Assembly (NCBI RefSeq): GCF_037137055.1
Contig: NZ_JBBBNY010000001.1
Location: 496,001-560,000, forward strand
Length of the DNA stretch: 64,000 bases
Direction: 5' to 3'
DNA from: Frateuria_A yonginensis
GTDB lineage: Bacteria > Pseudomonadota > Gammaproteobacteria > Xanthomonadales > Rhodanobacteraceae
Shown: piece after piece, positions 27,778-36,093 of the stretch
How positions within the stretch are numbered: the first letter of the stretch is position 1
Layout of the letters: every line of letters begins with the position of its first letter
Made by a program: the position numbers and the translations under genes
The notes under the pieces: model-generated
Told to the model about the DNA's origin: nothing
Seen by the model: the letters and a program-made list of their open reading frames with translations, nothing else
Databases searched by the model: none

Positions 27778-27806
27778 TGTGTAGCATGCTTGCAAAAGGT
27801 GGTCAA
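27778..27806 (-). promoter_or_regulatory. Candidate promoter for the leftward peptide-scavenging unit
   Basis: On the minus strand TTGACC (-35, 27801-27806), a 17-bp spacer and TACACA (-10, 27778-27783) lie 35 nt before the ATG at 27743. The surrounding block is AT-rich compared with the rest of the region. Confidence 0.35.
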
Positions 27807-27989
27807 TAATTTATGCTTCAAATCAATGCGTGAAGAATGACCTATTCCCAAAGCCCGGCCATCGCTCTACGCCCGGACTCCGGCGTGGCCTGCGGCGGCC
27901 GCACCGCGGCGGCGGGCGCGGAAGCGCGGCGGGTCACGGGATGAACAGGGGTAGCCCGGCGCAGCTTGGTCGCCAATGAGGGGAGACAC

Positions 27990-29141
27990 GTGATCCACAC
28001 CGTCTGGCCGTACCTGGCCGTCATGCTGCTCGCTGCCGGTACCTTTCCGGCGCTCGAGCGGCGCACGGGCTGGCGCGTGTTCGAGGTGCTGCCGCCGATC
28101 GTGCTGACCTATCTGCTGGTGACCGCGCTGGCGGTGTCCGGACTGTGGCAGGTCAACGACGAGATCCGCGCGGCCCAGTCCATGCTGGTCTCGCGCATGG
28201 TGCCGGCGCTGCTGTTCCTGCTGATGATCAACTGCGACCTGCGCGCGATCCTTGCGCTGGGGCCGCGCGTGCTGGGGGTGTTCGCCTGCACCACGGTGAG
28301 CCTGTTCGTCGCCTTCCTGACCACCTTCCTGATCTACCACCGCTGGCTGCCGGGGGACGACTGGCACCCGCTGGCGGCGCTCTCGGGCAGCTGGGTAGGC
28401 GGCACCGCCAACATGATCGCGGTGAAGCAGGCCATCGGCATGTCCGACCAGCACCTGGCGATGAGCCTGCTCACCGATGCGTTGTGCTATTCGATGTGGG
28501 TGGTCGTGCTGTTCGCGGTCGCGCGCCTGGCGCCGGCCTTCAACCGATGGACGCGCGCGACCTCCAGCGGCGACATCCAGGTGGCCGAGGTGCGTGCCAG
28601 CGGCCCGACGACGCCCGACAGCGTGCTGCTGTGGCTGGGTATGGCCCTGCTGGTGGCGGCGCTGGCCGCCTGGGTGGCGACCTATTTGCCGACCTCGGCC
28701 ATGGTGAGCGCGACCACCTGGACCATCCTGCTCTCCACCGGCGCAGGCCTGCTGGTGGCCCATACGCCGTTGGCCCGGTTCCCGGGTGCTGGCACCATCT
28801 CCGGTGCGCTGCTGATCAGCGTGGTGGCGGTGCTGGCCTCGCAGAGCAATTTCCACGGGATCGGGGCGGCGCCGCTGTACCTGTTGTGCGGCGCCACCGT
28901 GATCACGTTGCACGCGATACTGCTGGTGGGATTCGCCAAGCTGTTCCGCTTCGACCTGTACCTGTGCGGGATCTCCTCGCTGGCGCACATCGGCGGTGTG
29001 GCCGCCACCCCGATCCTGGCGGCGAGCTACTCGCGCGCGCTGGTGCCGGTGGGCATCCTGCTCGCCCTGCTGGGCTACATACTGGGCACCGGTTTCGGCC
29101 TGCTGGTGGCGTCGATCATGTCGATGCTGGCCGGGGGCTGA
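27990..29141 (+). CDS. DUF819 family membrane protein, putative transporter
   Basis: This 383-aa protein has about ten hydrophobic helices, starting with YLAVMLLAAGTFPAL. The conserved GSWVGGTANMIAVKQAIG loop and the C-terminal SLAHIGGVAATPILAASYS re-entrant-like segment are typical of DUF819 (YjcL-like) proteins. The GTG at 27990 follows a GAGGGGAGA ribosome-binding site. It is the first gene of the rightward operon, 3 nt before the NlpC/P60 gene. I infer a role in bringing wall-derived di- or oligopeptides across the inner membrane, but the family's substrate is not established. Confidence 0.85.
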   Translation: MIHTVWPYLAVMLLAAGTFPALERRTGWRVFEVLPPIVLTYLLVTALAVSGLWQVNDEIRAAQSMLVSRMVPALLFLLMINCDLRAILALGPRVLGVFACTTVSLFVAFLTTFLIYHRWLPGDDWHPLAALSGSWVGGTANMIAVKQAIGMSDQHLAMSLLTDALCYSMWVVVLFAVARLAPAFNRWTRATSSGDIQVAEVRASGPTTPDSVLLWLGMALLVAALAAWVATYLPTSAMVSATTWTILLSTGAGLLVAHTPLARFPGAGTISGALLISVVAVLASQSNFHGIGAAPLYLLCGATVITLHAILLVGFAKLFRFDLYLCGISSLAHIGGVAATPILAASYSRALVPVGILLALLGYILGTGFGLLVASIMSMLAGG

Positions 29142-29144
29142 GCC

Positions 29145-30560
29145 ATGAGGACCACGACCATGCGAACCTTCGTTTCCTCCGCGATGCTGGCATTGCTGCT
29201 GGCGACCCAGCCGCTGCACGCGCGCGACGACGTCTCGACGCTGCCGGTCCCGCCCTCGGGCGTGCTGGGCGTGGGCGAGGCGCAGCTGACGCCGCAGTTC
29301 TGGATCGGCCTGCAGCCGCAGCCGGACCGGGTGATCCTCGACCGCCGCCAGATCGAGGCGCAGAACCAGCGGCTGTTCGCGCAGGACCCCTCGATGCACG
29401 ACCTGCGCAAGCTGCCGCCCACGCTGAGCGCGAGCCAGGTGCGCGGCTGGATCGAGGACCTGGCCGGGGTGCCGGCGAAGCCGCTCTACGATGTCGACGG
29501 CAGGCCGGTGCCGCAGGCCACGCTCAAGGCGATCGCCGACGCGCGCGCGCTGGATGCGATCCCCGCCAGCCAGCGGACGCGCTACGGCATGGTGGTCCGC
29601 CGCGCCGCGCTGCGCACCTTCCCGACCACGCTGCGGGTATTCAGCCATCCCGGCGACACCGACATCGACCGCTTCCAGGAGACCGCCGAGTTTCCGGGCA
29701 CGCCGGTGGTGATCGCCCACGCCACGCGCGATGGTCGTTGGCTGTTCGTGGTGAGCCCGCGCTACGCCGCATGGACCGAGGCGAAGAACATCGCCGAGGG
29801 CAGCAAGGCCGAGGTGTTCGCCTACGTCGACAAGACGCCCTACCGTGTCGTCACCGGTGCCAAGGTCCACACCGTCTACACCCGCGAGGCGCCGGCGGTC
29901 TCGCAGGTGGAACTGGACATGGGCACGCGCGTGCCGGTGCTCACCGACCTGCCGCCGGACCAGCCGGTCAACGGCCAGACGCCCTACGCGGCGCACGTGA
30001 TCGAGCTGCCGGTGCGCCAGGCCGACGGCTCGCTCGCCTTCAGCCCCGCGCTGATCCAGAAGAACGCCGATACCGCGCCCGACTACCTGCCGCTGACCCC
30101 GCGCAACCTGATCACGCAGGCCTTCAAGTTCCTCGGCGAACGTTACGGCTGGGGCCACGCCTACGACGGGCGCGACTGTTCGGGCTTCGTCTCCGACGTC
30201 TACCGCTCGATGGGCGTGCAGATGCCGCGCAACACCTCCAGCCAGGGGGTGAGCCCGGCCTTCGCCAAGCGGACCTTCGGCAAGGACAGCACCCACGAGG
30301 AGCGCCTGCGCGCCGCACGTCAGCTCCAGCTCGGCGACCTGATCTACATCCCCGGTCACGTGATGCTCTCGCTCGGCCAGTGGCAGGGCCAGCCGTGGGT
30401 GATCCACGACGTGCTCGGCATGAGCTATCGCAAGGCCGACGGCACCATCGCACAGGTGAAGCTGAACGCCGTCTCGGTCACGCCGCTGCTGCCCATGCTC
30501 GCCGGCAAGGACTCCACCTTCATCGACCACATGACCAGCAACGTGCGCATGCGGCCGTGA
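29145..30560 (+). CDS. Exported SH3b-NlpC/P60 peptidoglycan endopeptidase
   Basis: This 471-aa protein has a signal peptide (SSAMLALLLATQPLHA). Two beta-rich SH3b-like segments lie at about 150-300. The NlpC/P60 domain follows, with catalytic Cys345 in GRDCSGFVSD, His405 in IPGHVMLSLG and a later His in VIHDVLG. Such enzymes cut the D-Glu-gamma-mDAP bond of stem peptides, releasing L-Ala-D-Glu, which is the substrate of the epimerase encoded next. This direct match between product and next enzyme is strong context for the assignment. A second Met at 29160 is an alternative start. Confidence 0.9.
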   Translation: MRTTTMRTFVSSAMLALLLATQPLHARDDVSTLPVPPSGVLGVGEAQLTPQFWIGLQPQPDRVILDRRQIEAQNQRLFAQDPSMHDLRKLPPTLSASQVRGWIEDLAGVPAKPLYDVDGRPVPQATLKAIADARALDAIPASQRTRYGMVVRRAALRTFPTTLRVFSHPGDTDIDRFQETAEFPGTPVVIAHATRDGRWLFVVSPRYAAWTEAKNIAEGSKAEVFAYVDKTPYRVVTGAKVHTVYTREAPAVSQVELDMGTRVPVLTDLPPDQPVNGQTPYAAHVIELPVRQADGSLAFSPALIQKNADTAPDYLPLTPRNLITQAFKFLGERYGWGHAYDGRDCSGFVSDVYRSMGVQMPRNTSSQGVSPAFAKRTFGKDSTHEERLRAARQLQLGDLIYIPGHVMLSLGQWQGQPWVIHDVLGMSYRKADGTIAQVKLNAVSVTPLLPMLAGKDSTFIDHMTSNVRMRP

Positions 30561-30642
30561 TTCCCATTGCCTCCCACCGTCACCGCCCTTGCGCATCGAC
30601 GGCGTCGAGGATGTCTCGGCACAGGACGACGACCAGCCAACC

Positions 30643-31740
30643 ATGAAGATCACAGACATCACGTTCGGCATGCTGCGGGTGCCGCTGAAGACGCCGTTCA
30701 AGACCGCGTTGCGCACCGTCAACCAGGTCGAGGACATCGTGGTGATGGTGCACACCGACACCGGCCAGATCGGCTATGGCGAGGCGCCGGCCACCGCGGT
30801 GATCACCGGCGACACGCACGGCTCGATCGTCGACGCGATCCGGCACTACATCTCGCCGCGCCTGATCGGCCAGGACATCGCCAACCTCAACCGCCTGACC
30901 CACCTGATCCAGGGCTCGATGGAGAAGAACTCCAGTGCCAAGGCGGCGGTGGAGATCGCCATCCACGATCTCTGGGGCCAGCTCTACGGGGCGCCGCTGT
31001 ACAAGCTGCTGGGCGGCGGCGACCCGGTGATCACCACCGACATCACCATCAGCGTGGACTACATCGACAAGATGGTGGCCGACTCGGTGGCCGCGGTGGA
31101 GCGCGGCTTCGAGTCGCTGAAGATCAAGGTCGGCAAGGACATCGGCGTCGACATCGAGCGGGTCAAGGCGATCTATGCGGCGGTCGAAGGCCGCGCGCTG
31201 CTGCGCCTGGACGCCAACCAGGGCTGGACCGCCAAGCAGGCGGTCTACGCGTTGCAGACGCTGGAAGAGGCCGGCATCAAGCTCGAGCTGGTGGAGCAGC
31301 CGGTCAAGGCGCGCGACCTCGAAGGCATGCGCTACGTCACCGAGCGCGTACACACGCCGGTGATGGCCGACGAGAGCGTGTTCGGCCCGATGGAGGTGAT
31401 CGAGCTGATCCGCATGCGCGCGGCCGACATCATCAACATCAAGCTGATGAAGACCGGTGGCATCTCCAACGCGATCAAGATCGCCGACATCGCCGCGCTG
31501 CACGGCATCGACTGCATGATCGGCTGCATGCTGGAGACCTCGATCAGCGTGGCGGCCGCCGTGCACGTGGCGGTGGCGCGCGCCGACGCGATCAGCAAGG
31601 TCGACCTGGATGGCCCATCGCTGGCGCAGTTCAACCCGGTCGACGGTGGGGTAATCTTCAACGAATCGGAGATCTCGGTGACCGACGCCCCGGGGCTCGG
31701 CATCCGCGAGATCCGCGGTCTGGAGAGGATCGCCGCTTGA
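30643..31740 (+). CDS. L-Ala-D/L-Glu epimerase (dipeptide epimerase)
   Basis: This 365-aa member of the enolase superfamily has the expected acid/base lysines Lys160/Lys162 (SLKIKVGKD) and Lys267 (IINIKLMKTGG). The Mg ligands are Asp190 (RLDANQG), Glu218 (LVEQP) and Asp243 (MADES). Positions match the B. subtilis YkfB/E. coli YcjG type almost residue for residue. The reaction converts L-Ala-D-Glu to L-Ala-L-Glu, allowing normal peptidases to recycle it. Its stop overlaps the next gene (TGATG). The start MKITDITFG is preferred over an upstream Met because the family begins here. Confidence 0.93.
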   Translation: MKITDITFGMLRVPLKTPFKTALRTVNQVEDIVVMVHTDTGQIGYGEAPATAVITGDTHGSIVDAIRHYISPRLIGQDIANLNRLTHLIQGSMEKNSSAKAAVEIAIHDLWGQLYGAPLYKLLGGGDPVITTDITISVDYIDKMVADSVAAVERGFESLKIKVGKDIGVDIERVKAIYAAVEGRALLRLDANQGWTAKQAVYALQTLEEAGIKLELVEQPVKARDLEGMRYVTERVHTPVMADESVFGPMEVIELIRMRAADIINIKLMKTGGISNAIKIADIAALHGIDCMIGCMLETSISVAAAVHVAVARADAISKVDLDGPSLAQFNPVDGGVIFNESEISVTDAPGLGIREIRGLERIAA

Positions 31741-32591
31741 TGTCGCCGCTGGTCAAAATCCGATCGGAACGCGACCAGATGTCGGCGGTGGAGCGGCGCA
31801 TCGCCGACTTCATCCTGGAGAACGCGCAGCTGCTGCGCGACTACTCGTCCCAGCAACTGGCCAACGCCTTGGGCATCAGCCAGTCCAGCGTGGTCAAGTT
31901 CACGCAGAAGCTGGGCTTCAAGGGCTATCCGGACCTCAAGTACTCGGTCGGCGAGGCGATCGCGCGTGCCGACAACGGCGACGTCCCGGCCGTCGCCCAG
32001 ACGGGCGGCGGCGAGGAGGAAGGCGCCGGCGCGCTGTGGCGGCGCAAGTCCGAGGCGGAAGAGGCCACCCGCCTGATCAATCCCCCGCAGACCCTCCACG
32101 CCATCGCCGCCGCCATCGAGCAGGCGGGCCGCGCCGGCAAGGTCTTTATCATCGGCCTGGGCGAGGACGACATCTACGCGCGCAACTTCGCGCTGCGGTT
32201 GTCGCTGCTCGGCATCCTCACCGTGCACAATTTCGATACCGCGCGGATGACGGCGAACGTCTCGGCCGCAGGCGCCGGCGACGTGCTGATCGTGTTCTCC
32301 GAGCACGGCAACCACCCGGCGCTGTGCAAGATCGCGCGCTACTTCCGCGAGCGGCGCGGGCAGGTGATCACGGTCACGCGGCACACCGCCAACCCGCTGC
32401 GCACGCTGGCCGACATGGCGCTGCTGGTCAGCGCGCACGACGAGCGGCCGTACATCCAGCCGTTGCTCTACCAGTCCGCGCTGCAGCACCTGCTCGACAA
32501 CGTGTTCGTGCACCTGTGCGAGGAGCACGACGACCGCCACGCCCAGCTGCTGGCCAACCTGGATCGCATCCAGCTGATGCTGGAGCCCTGA
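31740..32591 (+). CDS. MurR/RpiR family transcriptional regulator
   Basis: This is a 283-aa protein. The N-terminal HTH_6 domain (about 1-75) contains SAVERRIADFILENAQLL and LANALGISQSSVVKFTQKLGFKGYPDLK. The C-terminal SIS-like domain (about 115-270) begins KVFIIGLGEDDIYARNF and is interrupted by VLIVFSEHGN. SIS domains in this family usually sense phosphosugars such as MurNAc-6-P; here the ligand is unknown. It is translationally coupled to the epimerase gene. It most likely controls the divergent peptide-scavenging units. An obvious operator was not found. Confidence 0.88.
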   Translation: MSPLVKIRSERDQMSAVERRIADFILENAQLLRDYSSQQLANALGISQSSVVKFTQKLGFKGYPDLKYSVGEAIARADNGDVPAVAQTGGGEEEGAGALWRRKSEAEEATRLINPPQTLHAIAAAIEQAGRAGKVFIIGLGEDDIYARNFALRLSLLGILTVHNFDTARMTANVSAAGAGDVLIVFSEHGNHPALCKIARYFRERRGQVITVTRHTANPLRTLADMALLVSAHDERPYIQPLLYQSALQHLLDNVFVHLCEEHDDRHAQLLANLDRIQLMLEP

Positions 32592-32655
32592 CGCCATGCC
32601 TTTTCCCGGCAGGAGCTCGCTCCTACACACGACGATCGTTCGAGGTGCCTGCTTC

Positions 32656-33423
32656 ATGCGCAGCCGAATCATTCTCCCGCTGTTCCTGGCCCTCGCTGCC
32701 GCCGGGCCGGCCGCAGCGAAGGACGAGGCTGCCTCGTGGGCGAAGGCCCGCCAGATGGTGGTGGTCACCACGGCCGACTGGGACGCGGACCACGGCATGC
32801 TGCGCACCTTCGAGCGATCCGCCGGCGGCTGGAAGGAAGTCGGCGCCCCGGCCCCGGTGACCATCGGCAAGGCCGGTGCCGCCTGGGGCCTGGGCCTCAA
32901 CGCGCCGCGCCAGGACGGGCCAGTCAAGCGCGAAGGCGACCTGCGCAGCCCCGCGGGCGTGTTCGACATCGGCGAGGCGTTCGGCTACGCCGCCACGGCC
33001 GCCACGGCGATGCCCTACCGCGCGCTGAGCGCCAGCGACTGGTGCGTCGACGTCAGCGGCTCGCCGCACTACAACCGCATCGTCGACGCCCGCGTGGTTG
33101 GCGAGAAGGCGGTTGAGGGTTCCACCGAGCCGATGCGCCGCGACCTGCACGTGCATGGCGACCAGCGTTACCGCCAGGGCTTCGTGATCGAGCACAACCC
33201 GCAGCAGCGCGCGCAGGGCGGCAGCTGCATCTTCGCCCACCTGTGGAAGTCGCCGCACGATGCCACCACCGGCTGCACCGCGATGGCGCCCTCCCTGATG
33301 CGGCGCCTGCTCGGCTGGCTGCGGCCGGAGGATCACCCGGTGTTCGTGCTGCTGCCGCGACCGGCCTACGCGAAGCTCCGCGCGGCGTGGAAGCTGCCGC
33401 TGCTCGACGGGGGCGCACGATGA
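32656..33423 (+). CDS. Exported L,D-transpeptidase (YkuD-like) protein
   Basis: This 255-aa protein has a signal peptide (IILPLFLALAAAGPAAA). The core has SPAGVFDIGEAFGY (strand before the active site), HVHGDQ, and the active-site stretch CIFAHLWKSPHDATTGC with His195 and nucleophile Cys207. The family acts on the L-centre of mDAP in stem peptides, either crosslinking or trimming (L,D-carboxypeptidase). The start at 32656 has a GAGGTG ribosome-binding site; an upstream in-frame ATG at 32596 lies in a repeat-like segment and lacks a signal peptide. Its stop overlaps the next start (ATGA). Confidence 0.85.
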   Translation: MRSRIILPLFLALAAAGPAAAKDEAASWAKARQMVVVTTADWDADHGMLRTFERSAGGWKEVGAPAPVTIGKAGAAWGLGLNAPRQDGPVKREGDLRSPAGVFDIGEAFGYAATAATAMPYRALSASDWCVDVSGSPHYNRIVDARVVGEKAVEGSTEPMRRDLHVHGDQRYRQGFVIEHNPQQRAQGGSCIFAHLWKSPHDATTGCTAMAPSLMRRLLGWLRPEDHPVFVLLPRPAYAKLRAAWKLPLLDGGAR

Positions 33424-34658
33424 GTCCGACCGCGCGCGTGCTCGCCGGCCTGGCGGCCGGTGCCGTCGTCGGGCTGGCGCTGGCGGCCTGGGACCCGGCC
33501 GTGGCGGCGCAGGTGGCGGGCGCGGCACAGCCATTCGGTCGGCTGTGGCTCAACGCGTTGCAGATGACCGTGGTGCCGCTGGTGCTGGCGCTGGTGGTGG
33601 TGGGCGTCAACACCGCCACGGACGCGGCGGCCTCGGGACGCATCGCGCGGCGCGCCATCGTGGTGATCGTGCTGCTGCTGTTGCTCGGCGCGCTGTTCAC
33701 CGCGGCGGCGGCGCCGGCGCTGTTCGGACTGTTCCCGCACAACCCGGCGCTGCGCAGCGCGCTCGACCACGCGGTGGTCGGCGCAACGGCGGAGCGTGCG
33801 CCGGTGGGCTGGACCGACGCGCTCACCGCCATGGTGCCGAACAACGCCATCATGGCCGCGGCGCAGAGCGCGATGCTGCCGCTGGTGGTGTTCGCGCTGT
33901 TCCTCGGCTTCGCGCTCACCCGCATCGCGCCGGCGCGGCGCGCGATGCTGGTCGAATTCTTCCAGGCGGTGGCCGACGCCATGATCGTGATCGTGCGCTG
34001 GGTGCTGTGGGCGGCGCCGGTGGGCGTGTTCGCGCTGATCCTGGGCGTGTGCGCGCGCTCGGGACTTGGCATGCTGAGCGCGCTGGGCGTGTACGTGCTG
34101 GCAGAGATCCTGCTGTACCTGGCGGTGACCGCCATGATGTACGCGGTGGCGGTGTTCTGGGGCGGCGAAAACCTGCGTCGCTTCGTCGCCGCGCTGCTGC
34201 CGCCGCAGGCGGTGGCGATCAGCACGCAGTCGTCGTTGGCTTCGCTGCCGGCCATGCTGGAAAGCGCCGAGCAGCGGCTGGGCTATCCCAAGCAGGTCAA
34301 CGCGCTGGTGCTGCCCATGGCGGTGACGCTGTTCCGTCTGACCAGCCCGGTGCAGTACCTGACCTCGGCCGCGTTCATCGCCTGGGCCTACGGGATCGAC
34401 CTGTCCGCCACCCAGCTGGTCGCCGGCGCGCTGCTGGCGGTGGTGATCAGCCTGGGCTCGGTCGGCCTGCCGGGTGCGGTCACCTTCATCGCCACCAACC
34501 TGCCGGTGGCGCAGGCCATGGGCGTGCCGGTCGGACCGCTGGGCCTGATGCTGGCGGTGGACACGCTGCCGGACGCCTTCGCCACCCTCGGCAACGTCAC
34601 CGCCGACGTCACCGCTACCGGCGTGGTGGCACGCCAGTCGCGGCGCGACACCGCCTGA
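33420..34658 (+). CDS. Dicarboxylate/amino-acid:cation symporter (DAACS family)
   Basis: This 412-aa inner-membrane protein has about eight helices plus re-entrant loops. Visible hallmarks are LWLNALQMTVVPLVLALVV (helix 2-3), the serine-rich hairpin AISTQSSLASLPAML and LPMAVTLFRLTSPVQYL, and the second re-entrant region SLGSVGLPGAVTFIAT followed by DTLPDAFATLGNVTADV. It should import glutamate, aspartate, other amino acids or dicarboxylates with Na+ or H+. Coupling to the L,D-transpeptidase and D-amino-acid dehydrogenase genes suggests a substrate released from wall peptides, such as Glu or Ala. That is inferred. Confidence 0.9.
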   Translation: MSPTARVLAGLAAGAVVGLALAAWDPAVAAQVAGAAQPFGRLWLNALQMTVVPLVLALVVVGVNTATDAAASGRIARRAIVVIVLLLLLGALFTAAAAPALFGLFPHNPALRSALDHAVVGATAERAPVGWTDALTAMVPNNAIMAAAQSAMLPLVVFALFLGFALTRIAPARRAMLVEFFQAVADAMIVIVRWVLWAAPVGVFALILGVCARSGLGMLSALGVYVLAEILLYLAVTAMMYAVAVFWGGENLRRFVAALLPPQAVAISTQSSLASLPAMLESAEQRLGYPKQVNALVLPMAVTLFRLTSPVQYLTSAAFIAWAYGIDLSATQLVAGALLAVVISLGSVGLPGAVTFIATNLPVAQAMGVPVGPLGLMLAVDTLPDAFATLGNVTADVTATGVVARQSRRDTA

Positions 34659-34682
34659 TCACCCCCAACCACCTTTTTCCGT

Positions 34683-35822
34683 ATGAGCCTGATCGACAGC
34701 GACGTGATCGTGATCGGCGCCGGCATGGCCGGCGCCTCGGTCGCCTACTTCCTCGCCCCGCATGCGCGCGTGATCGTGCTCGAGCGCGAGGCTTACGCGG
34801 GCATGCATTCCACCGGCCGCTCGGCGGCGCTGTTCAGCGAGACCTACGGTTCGCCGCAGGTGCGTGCGCTGACGCGCGCCACGCGGCCGTTCCTGGCCGC
34901 GCCGCCGGCGGGCTTCGCCAGCGCGCCGATCCTCACACGACGCGGCGCCATCGTGATCGGCACGGCCGCGGACGCCGAGCGGGTGCGTGCCGAATACGAG
35001 GCGATCCTCCCGTTCACCCGCGATCTCGAACTGCACGATACCGCCCGCCTGCGCGAAAGCGTGCCGGTGCTGCGGCCCGAGGCGGCACACATCGGCATGC
35101 ACGAGCCGGGCGCGGCCGACATCGACGTCAACGAGCTGCATCAGGGCTTCCTGCGCGGGCTGCGCGCGCGTGGCGGCCAGCTGCGGCTGAACGTCGCGAT
35201 CGACGCGATCGAGCGTACCGCGTCCGGCTGGGAGGTGCGGGCCCAGGACGAGACCTTCCGCGCGCCGCTGCTGCTGGACGCGGCGGGTGCCTGGGCCGAT
35301 CGGGTCGCCGTGATGGCCGGCGTGGCGCCGCTGGGCCTTACGCCCAAGCGGCGCTCGGCCTTCGTGTTCGAGCCGCCGGCCGGCATGGACGTGCACCGCT
35401 GGCCCTTCGTCTGCGACATCGCCGAGACCTTCTACTTCAAGCCCGACGCGGGCCTGCTGCTCGGTTCGCCCGCCAACGCCGACCCGGTCGAGCCGCACGA
35501 CGTGCAGCCGGAGGAGTACGACATCGCGCTCGGCATCCATCACATCGAGCAGGCCACCACGATGGAGATCCGCCGCCCGGTCCGCACCTGGGCGGGCCTG
35601 CGCTCCTTCGTCGCCGACGGCGACCTGGTCGGCGGCTTCGCGCCGGATGCGCCCGGCTTCTTCTGGGTCGCCGCCCAGGGCGGCTACGGCATCCAGACCA
35701 GCGCCGCGATGGGCGAAGCCTGCGCCCACCTGGCGCTCGGCCGCCCCCTGCCGGGTCATCTGGCGGACGCCGGCATCGACGCGCGCCTGCTGGCGCCGCG
35801 GCCGGTGCGCTCGTCGAGCTAG
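34683..35822 (+). CDS. dauA: FAD-dependent D-amino-acid dehydrogenase, DauA-like
   Basis: This 379-aa flavoprotein has a Rossmann FAD site at the N-terminus (VIVIGAGMAGASVAYFL) followed by LEREAYAGMHSTGRSAA. The sequence pattern throughout (PKRRSAFVFEPPAG, FYFKPDAGLLLGSPANADP, TWAGLRSFVADGDLVGGF, AAQGGYGIQTSAAMGEA) closely follows Pseudomonas D-arginine dehydrogenase DauA. It oxidises D-amino acids to 2-keto acids and ammonia. Breadth of substrate is usual in the family. As the last gene of the peptidoglycan-peptide operon it could dispose of released D-Ala or other D-residues. A hairpin follows. Confidence 0.9.
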   Translation: MSLIDSDVIVIGAGMAGASVAYFLAPHARVIVLEREAYAGMHSTGRSAALFSETYGSPQVRALTRATRPFLAAPPAGFASAPILTRRGAIVIGTAADAERVRAEYEAILPFTRDLELHDTARLRESVPVLRPEAAHIGMHEPGAADIDVNELHQGFLRGLRARGGQLRLNVAIDAIERTASGWEVRAQDETFRAPLLLDAAGAWADRVAVMAGVAPLGLTPKRRSAFVFEPPAGMDVHRWPFVCDIAETFYFKPDAGLLLGSPANADPVEPHDVQPEEYDIALGIHHIEQATTMEIRRPVRTWAGLRSFVADGDLVGGFAPDAPGFFWVAAQGGYGIQTSAAMGEACAHLALGRPLPGHLADAGIDARLLAPRPVRSSS

Positions 35823-35834
35823 ACGGCGCGAAAC

Positions 35835-35859
35835 GCGCACCTCGCGGGACGAGGTGCGC
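35835..35859 (+). terminator. Hairpin at end of the rightward operon
   Basis: GCGCACCTCG and CGAGGTGCGC form a perfect 10-bp stem with a 5-nt loop, 12 nt after the dehydrogenase stop. Only a short pyrimidine stretch follows, so termination may be partial. The 35860-36093 gap holds no other feature I can support. Confidence 0.65.
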
Positions 35860-36093
35860 CTTCCAAGGCATCCGTTACGCGCCCGGCACGGCCGGTTAAT
35901 TCGGCTGCGAGAATACTTTCCGTCGGCGCATCGGTATTCCACAGAAGTGGTCGTGGGCCTCGCAACCGGAGGTGTGGCGACCCTGGGTCGCTACCGGTTT
36001 GCGCCTGCGTGCCGCACGGCTGTCCGTGCCGACACCCGTCCACGCCCCCCGGATGCGTCGGAGCAACCCGCACGCAGAGGGGAGGGGCACACG

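Noticed and set aside
27867..30761. 964-residue minus-strand frame opposite the DUF819 and NlpC/P60 genes
   Set aside because: Compositionally an antisense artefact; the opposite strand shows signal peptide, catalytic Cys/His and well-placed ribosome-binding sites.
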